From: Celoporthe dispersa
Lineage: Eukaryota; Ascomycota; Sordariomycetes; Diaporthales; Cryphonectriaceae
Direction of reading: 5' to 3'
DNA length: 64,000 nucleotides
NCBI GenBank assembly: GCA_016584495.1
Contig: WAID01000003.1
Coordinates: forward strand, 6,280,501-6,344,500
Below the pieces are notes generated by a model. It was not told the origin of the DNA, did no database searches, and saw nothing but the letters and a program-made list of their open reading frames with translations. Positions 60,102 to 64,000 of this stretch are shown here, one piece after another (position 1 is the first letter of the stretch; the number at the start of each line of letters is the position of its first letter). The translations under genes and the position numbers were made by a program.

Positions 60102-60219
60102 CATGCAACACCGGGTATTCGCTAATGGTCACCCACTTAACTACTAATCCGGCGGTTAGTGGCTTATTTAGGGGAGAGCAGACGGGATCCCAAGTTTTCC
60201 ACTACCTATGGTCGCATGT
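60102..60219 (-). rRNA. 5S ribosomal RNA (dispersed gene, divergent sequence)
   Basis: The reverse complement begins ACATGCGACCATAGG, has GTGGAAAAC and GGGATCCCGTCTGCTC, passes ATAAGCCAC, GGATTAGTAG and GTGGGTGACCA, and ends AGCGAATACCCGGTGTTGCATG. This follows the Neurospora-type 5S rRNA in order and length (about 118 nt). Several positions differ from the N. crassa form I know, including within the internal control region (AGTTAAGTGGGTGACC), so it may be a minor variant or an ageing copy. A TATA-like TATTTAA lies about 25–31 nt upstream and a T10 run follows the 3' end, both expected for a functional fungal 5S gene. Terminal ACATGC/GCATGT complementarity is present. Confidence 0.85.
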
Positions 60220-60243
60220 GCTGGTCTGGGGCAGGCCTGGCGC

Positions 60244-60250
60244 TTAAATA
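60244..60250 (-). promoter_or_regulatory. TATA-like element of the 5S gene
   Basis: TATTTAA on the minus strand, 25–31 nt upstream of the 5S start, matching the upstream TATA element known for Neurospora 5S genes. Confidence 0.6.
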
Positions 60251-60330
60251 CTTAGTGTGCTGAACGTTGCATCCGTTGGGCCGTTTTTTTTTTTTTTTTT
60301 TTTTTTGGCATCAAGGGCCCAACCCAAAAG

Positions 60331-60429
60331 ATACCACTGGACCCTTAAATCGCCGGCTCAAGTCACACCGGAGGCGTCAATACGAGGAGGATATTGAGCC
60401 CCCAACCAAGTCTCCTGGTTCAGTGGTAT
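60331..60429. repeat. 13-bp inverted repeat enclosing a nested hairpin
   Basis: ATACCACTGGACC at 60331–60343 pairs with GGTTCAGTGGTAT at 60417–60429 (12 of 13). Inside, TCAATA (60378–60383) pairs with TATTGA (60392–60397) around an 8-nt loop. The T23 tract (60284–60306) beside it is itself flanked by GTTGGGCC and GGGCCCAAC. Confidence 0.6.
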
Positions 60430-60753
60430 TGTTGTTGGTCTGATGTCGAGAGAAAACAACCTGTTCTCGTTTCTCCGCTTGTTGGAAAGAAAGAGAAAAA
60501 AAAAAAGGCACAAGGATATCCACGCTTGTCACCGTCTCACGAGAAACAACAGTACTTTTAAGATGAACCTTGGCTGGAGATTTTCATGCCGTCATCAAGG
60601 CCAGGGTTCACTGTTCACTTCTTCTTCCAGCCAAGGAATGAGACAGCGAGGGATCATGATGCCGGGCGTGAGGAGCTGGAACATGATACTTAATAACGCA
60701 TCAGCGAAACCTCGACTGCCTGGGAGAAACGGACGTCTTAGCCCCTGCAGACC

Positions 60754-60785
<32 letters not shown>

Positions 60786-60789
60786 AAAA
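60754..60789. repeat. (GAAA)9 microsatellite
   Basis: Tetranucleotide AAGA/GAAA run, uninterrupted. Confidence 0.9.
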
Positions 60790-62445
60790 GACAGATGCCG
60801 TCGCCGTTTCTGTCCAAGTATGGTTGTTGTGTCTCGCTTCCTTTTCTTCCCTGAGACCGAAGGAGAAGAGACAAGATCGGACGAGGTCAGCCCGGTAGTC
60901 GGCGCCATGTCTTGATGGAGAAAGCCGATGCTTCCCGTATGGTTTGTCTTTGTCTTAAGGTTAGTTAGATGGTTGTTGTCTTTTTTTTTTTTTTTCTGGG
61001 GGGAGGAGGATGGACGGAACCAGCCGGTGCATGCAGCAGGACACATGACCAGGGGAATACGAGTTGGTTGTCAGACTGTCAGACTGGCGAACTATAGTCA
61101 TCGGTACCAAAAGAGAGTTAGAGAGAGGGGAGCGGGGGGAGACAGACAGCCTCTAGACCTACATCATCATCATATCATCACAGGTCAGTGACAGGCAGAA
61201 AAGCAGGCATCAGCCAATTCGATGAGCAGGTTGGTTAGAGAGGGAAGAGATCAACCCCCCCGGCCAGAGGCCCTCTTCTATGGAAGATCGCCATCAGCTG
61301 GGCGCTGATCCGATCCTCTACCTGACGACTTGCTACTTAGACTCCTTCCTCTTTCCCACCTCAGTAATTCTTTTTAGAAGGAGGAGGGGCAGCACCAGCA
61401 CCAGCACCGCCATCAACATACGAACATCATGTCTCTCCTCCACACGCCCAGACAAGAGCGTCAGCACCAACGGTTCAAGCAGGTCACACTGACACCCCCG
61501 CCCCCCATCGACACCCATTCACCGGTCCCAACAACACGATATCTTGACGCATAGTCAGATCCTGCGCTTGACACGATACGGGCACCCGCAGCCCGCGCCA
61601 GGCTTCATATGGCAAACGTTGTCGCCTTTTTTGTATGACGCAGCAGAGACCCCAGGATGGTCTTTTTTTCTCTTTCTTTTTTCCCCCTCCCCGTTGCTAA
61701 CTTTTGAGACACAACTCACTCAACTCAATCAGCTCATGTTCATCTCAACTGTTTTTTTTTTCCTTTTCCCTTTTTTCTCTTTCTTTTTCGAACTAGAGCA
61801 AGTAACCTTTGCCTGGTTCAGCGGGTTGCCCGCCCTGCCCTGCCCTCGCTAAGTCGACGTCTCGGCCGGTCTGGTTTGTGTTCACTTGTGACCGCCCTGC
61901 CACGAGTCTCGTCGGGACGGGTTAGGCTGCCTGCGCGGTGCCGTATCCGCTCTGGTTAAGTGCTGGGCGTTTACCCTTTAGCAGGTTGAGCTGAAGGAGC
62001 CGGCCACTTGGTAGGTAGGGCACTACGTAGCATGCAGGCAAGGTACTAGAGTGTAGTCCCTTTTTTTTCTGTCTCTCTGGTGGGGGCTAGGTCATTGGGA
62101 AAGTAGGTGACATATGATAGTAAGAAAAGAAGACAGGAAGAGCGGTGGGTGGAATATGTCCGCCGCAATATCGTGAGATCTCCTCCCGTGCTCGTGCTCC
62201 CTCTCTCCACTAGAGGCTTCCCTGCATAAGTAGTACATACAGGAGTACCTTGGGTGTGTCCTCTCTCGCTCCACCCAGCCGACGATCACCCACAGCAGCG
62301 GATTGTGTTGATCACCGCATCGCCACTCCAGTTTTCTTCTCCTTTACATATTTAACCAAGCCCACCCCCTCCGTCCCTGCCTTTTTTTTTTTTTTTTTGG
62401 GCATCACATCTCAAATCTCCTCTTTTACATTGTTTCCACTCCTCT

Positions 62446-62469
62446 CCTCCTCCTCCTCCTCCTCCTCCT
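62446..62469. repeat. (CTC)8 trinucleotide repeat
   Basis: Perfect CTC/TCC triplet run about 75 bp before the start codon of the secreted-protein gene. Confidence 0.9.
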
Positions 62470-62542
62470 TATACTGGCCCTGACGTCAGTGACTATCGTT
62501 CAATCACCACATAACCCACCACCAAGCATCACCGTCACCACC

Positions 62543-63283
62543 ATGAAGACCACACCCCTCCTCCTCGCCGCCTCGGCGGCGTCCCTGGCCTCAGCCCAGA
62601 CCTACAACACCTCCGCCCCCTTCACCCTCCAGCTCTCCAGCGCCGACAGCACCGTCGACGGCTATTTCCTGGGCGCCTGCCACTCCGGCGCCGCCATCGA
62701 GGAAGCTCTGCCTCGACGGCACCGACGGCACCGCCACCGAGTTCAACACCTTCACCCTCAACGTCTCAGACAGCTCCGACACGGGTGCCACCTACGAGAC
62801 GGGCGTCCTCGTCTGGGTCCTCGAGACGAGCGGCTACAACGTGTCCTCGGGCTTGGTCTTTTACCCGCTCCTGACCACCAACGTTGTCGCGCCCGAGTTC
62901 GAGCCGGGCTCGGACGGCACTGATCTTGTTGGGTTTGACGACGATGACCAGCTGTTTATCTACTCTTCCTACGTGGACGACAAGAACTTCACGGCTGGCA
63001 CGTATCCTCAGGAGATCACACCGTACCCGCTGTACCAGGTAAGCTGCTGTGTGCACCTGTTGCTCCTTTTTTTTTTTTTCTTTCTTTCTTTCTTTTTCCT
63101 CTTCTTTTTGTCTCTTATTCTTTTCTTTCCGTTTATCTCCTTGCTGACATTACTTCCTGCTAGTGGTATGCCTGCTGGACCTTTGACCTGTCTTATTACT
63201 ACAACACCCTCGCCTGGGTGACGGGAGGAGTGCCCGACAACCCTACCTGCGTGGCTGTCAATGTCACCCGTATCTTTATCTAA
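62543..63283 (+). CDS. Small secreted protein of unknown function, frame-broken
   Basis: Secreted fungal protein, about 204 residues, resembling a family of uncharacterised extracellular proteins (I believe DUF7907-like; name not certain). Exons 62543–63038 and 63164–63283, intron 125 nt with GTAAGC and a CTAG acceptor after a T-rich tract. A signal peptide (MKTTPLLLAASAASLASA) is followed by TYNTSAPFTLQLSSADSTVD, GYFLGACHSGAAIEE and LCLDGTDG. The C-terminal half has VVAPEFEPGSDGTDLVGFDD, YSSYVDDKN and WYACWTFDLSYYYNTLAWVT ending NPTCVAVNVTRIFI. An extra base near 62700–62705 separates GAAIEE from LCLDG. Two cysteine pairs and several N-glycosylation sequons are visible. No catalytic motif. 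Confidence 0.82.
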
Positions 63284-63760
63284 GGCAGTGAGTATGGTAG
63301 GAGGCTGTGGATATGGGAGCAGCATGGGACGAGTCATATCAACACAAGTGGATTAGTAAAGAGCATAATACTTAATGAGATTTACGTTTTTTTTTTACGA
63401 GCAAGTATGCATCCCATGATCACGACATGGAGATTTAATATGCGAATAAGTCATTTCGTATTGTCTGCACTAGTAAAACATCGTTTCGGGCATGTGTGAA
63501 GGATCATTCTTAAGGAAACCTCGACTTGTGTGGATGGGTGTTGTGGCTGCGTGCCAGTCGTTACACAAAGGTCCGATCGCTACCGTAGCAAGGCAGCAAA
63601 ACTCCCTCCTTCTATCCCCAACACAATGCCCTTTCCACTCCCTAGAGTCTGGCCCTTCCTCATTACCTGATACCATTTCCTTTTTTTTTCTTTTTTCTTT
63701 CCCCTTCTTTCAGTCTATGTTCTATTCCAAGCCGCCAGAGTTGCTTCTCCACCAGGCGTC
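63284..63760. other. Convergent 3' spacer at right end
   Basis: A 477-base spacer between the secreted-protein gene and the probable partial gene at the edge. T-rich tract at 63681–63698. No gene seen. Confidence 0.45.
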
Positions 63761-64000
63761 TCACGGGTATTGTTGAAACCTCAGCCTGCTGCCCTCGCGC
63801 GGCGGGCGTGGTTGGCGATGATGAGTCGGGAAGTTGTTCCCTCTCTGTGGCCGAAAGCCCCTCTGGATCGGACAGGGACCTTGTGGGTGCTGAGAGGAGA
63901 CGCCGTTTTCACCCAAGCCGGGTCCAAGATGATGGTGTTGCTGGGCCGGATGGCCTTGGTAATTCGGCGGGGTCCACGAAAACGCTTGGGCTGGCGGTCC
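63761..64000 (-). CDS. Probable 3' end of a gene running off the window
   Basis: The minus strand is open for 79 codons from the window edge to TGA at 63761–63763. The translation is rich in Pro, Gln, His, Gly and Arg (PPAQAFSWTPPNYQGHPAQQ; GFRPQRGNNFPTHHRQPRPP), consistent with the disordered C-terminal tail of an RNA-associated protein. No domain is visible, so the product cannot be named, and a chance open frame in GC-rich DNA is possible. Confidence 0.4.
   Translation of the reverse strand, partial: GPPAQAFSWTPPNYQGHPAQQHHHLGPGLGENGVSSQHPQGPCPIQRGFRPQRGNNFPTHHRQPRPPREGSRLRFQQYP

Larger units (their letters stand above)
60220..62542. other. Intergenic, 5S gene to secreted-protein gene
   Basis: A 2.3-kb space. 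It contains the 5S upstream element, a T23 tract flanked by an inverted repeat, a structured inverted-repeat element (60331–60429), (GAAA)n at 60754–60789, several T-rich tracts, and (CTC)8 at 62446–62469 in the likely leader of the secreted-protein gene. No protein gene seen. Confidence 0.5.

Noticed and set aside
60411..60440. tRNA-like box A (GGTTCAGTGGTA) near the 5S gene
   Set aside because: No matching box B or cloverleaf downstream; the bases are better explained as one arm of the inverted repeat.
1..64000. tRNA genes
   Set aside because: I checked TTCGA-type T-arm cores on both strands; none is followed or preceded by a plausible D-arm and acceptor stem. A covariance scan could still find an unusual one.

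Overview
The window is nuclear DNA of a filamentous ascomycete, most likely a sordariomycete. Genes are split by short GT–AG introns. Protein families are typically fungal (RTA1, CFEM, Zn2Cys6 factor, b561 protein with a long basic tail). A dispersed 5S rRNA gene resembles the Neurospora type, and intergenic DNA is full of microsatellites and polypyrimidine tracts. I find 17 complete protein genes, one 5S rRNA gene and one probable partial gene at the right edge. No tRNA, CRISPR array or recognisable intact transposon was seen.

Layout. 1–5 kb: no supportable gene. 5.0–10.0 kb: UTR4 (methionine salvage enolase-phosphatase, +), a short-chain dehydrogenase (+), and BMT2 (25S rRNA adenine methyltransferase, −). 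10.3–11.2 kb: RPL25 (+), sharing a 311-bp divergent promoter with BMT2. 11.6–12.0 kb: TIM8 (−). 13.8–15.5 kb: SGF73 (SAGA deubiquitinase module, +). 16.4–17.7 kb: ANT1-like peroxisomal carrier (+). 17.9–19.2 kb: NOSIP-like RING/U-box protein (−). 19.6–20.4 kb: NNF1 kinetochore subunit (+). 21.2–22.5 kb: PH-domain protein (−). 22.5–28.6 kb: no gene seen. 28.6–30.4 kb: NTF2+RRM protein of the G3BP/Nxt3 type (−). 30.4–35.2 kb: no gene; holds a sharply CpG-depleted block. 35.2–36.6 kb: RTA1-family membrane protein (+). 36.6–45.2 kb: no gene; a dense cluster of a TACTGTA heptamer. 45.2–47.5 kb: Zn2Cys6 transcription factor (+). 48.4–49.8 kb: GPI-type CFEM protein (+). 50.0–51.5 kb: tafazzin TAZ1 (−). 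52.5–55.3 kb: b561-type membrane protein (−). 57.3–59.7 kb: large unknown membrane glycoprotein (+). 60.1–60.2 kb: 5S rRNA (−). 62.5–63.3 kb: small secreted protein (+). 63.8–64.0 kb: probable 3' end of a further gene (−).

The most striking property is that about ten of the 17 genes carry a one-nucleotide frame break, often in a short homopolymer, while the protein on each side of the break is well conserved. This includes core genes (SGF73, NNF1, BMT2). Uncorrected sequencing error is the simplest explanation; real mass pseudogenisation is unlikely. Any automatic gene call here would truncate or mis-splice these genes, so the coordinates below span the whole inferred gene and the break is stated in each entry.

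Most genes are unrelated housekeeping neighbours, and nothing looks like a biosynthetic or defence cluster. The most unusual DNA signals are two CpG-depleted blocks (31.5–33.3 and 56.2–56.8 kb), the TACTGTA cluster upstream of the transcription factor, and a structured inverted-repeat element beside the 5S gene.
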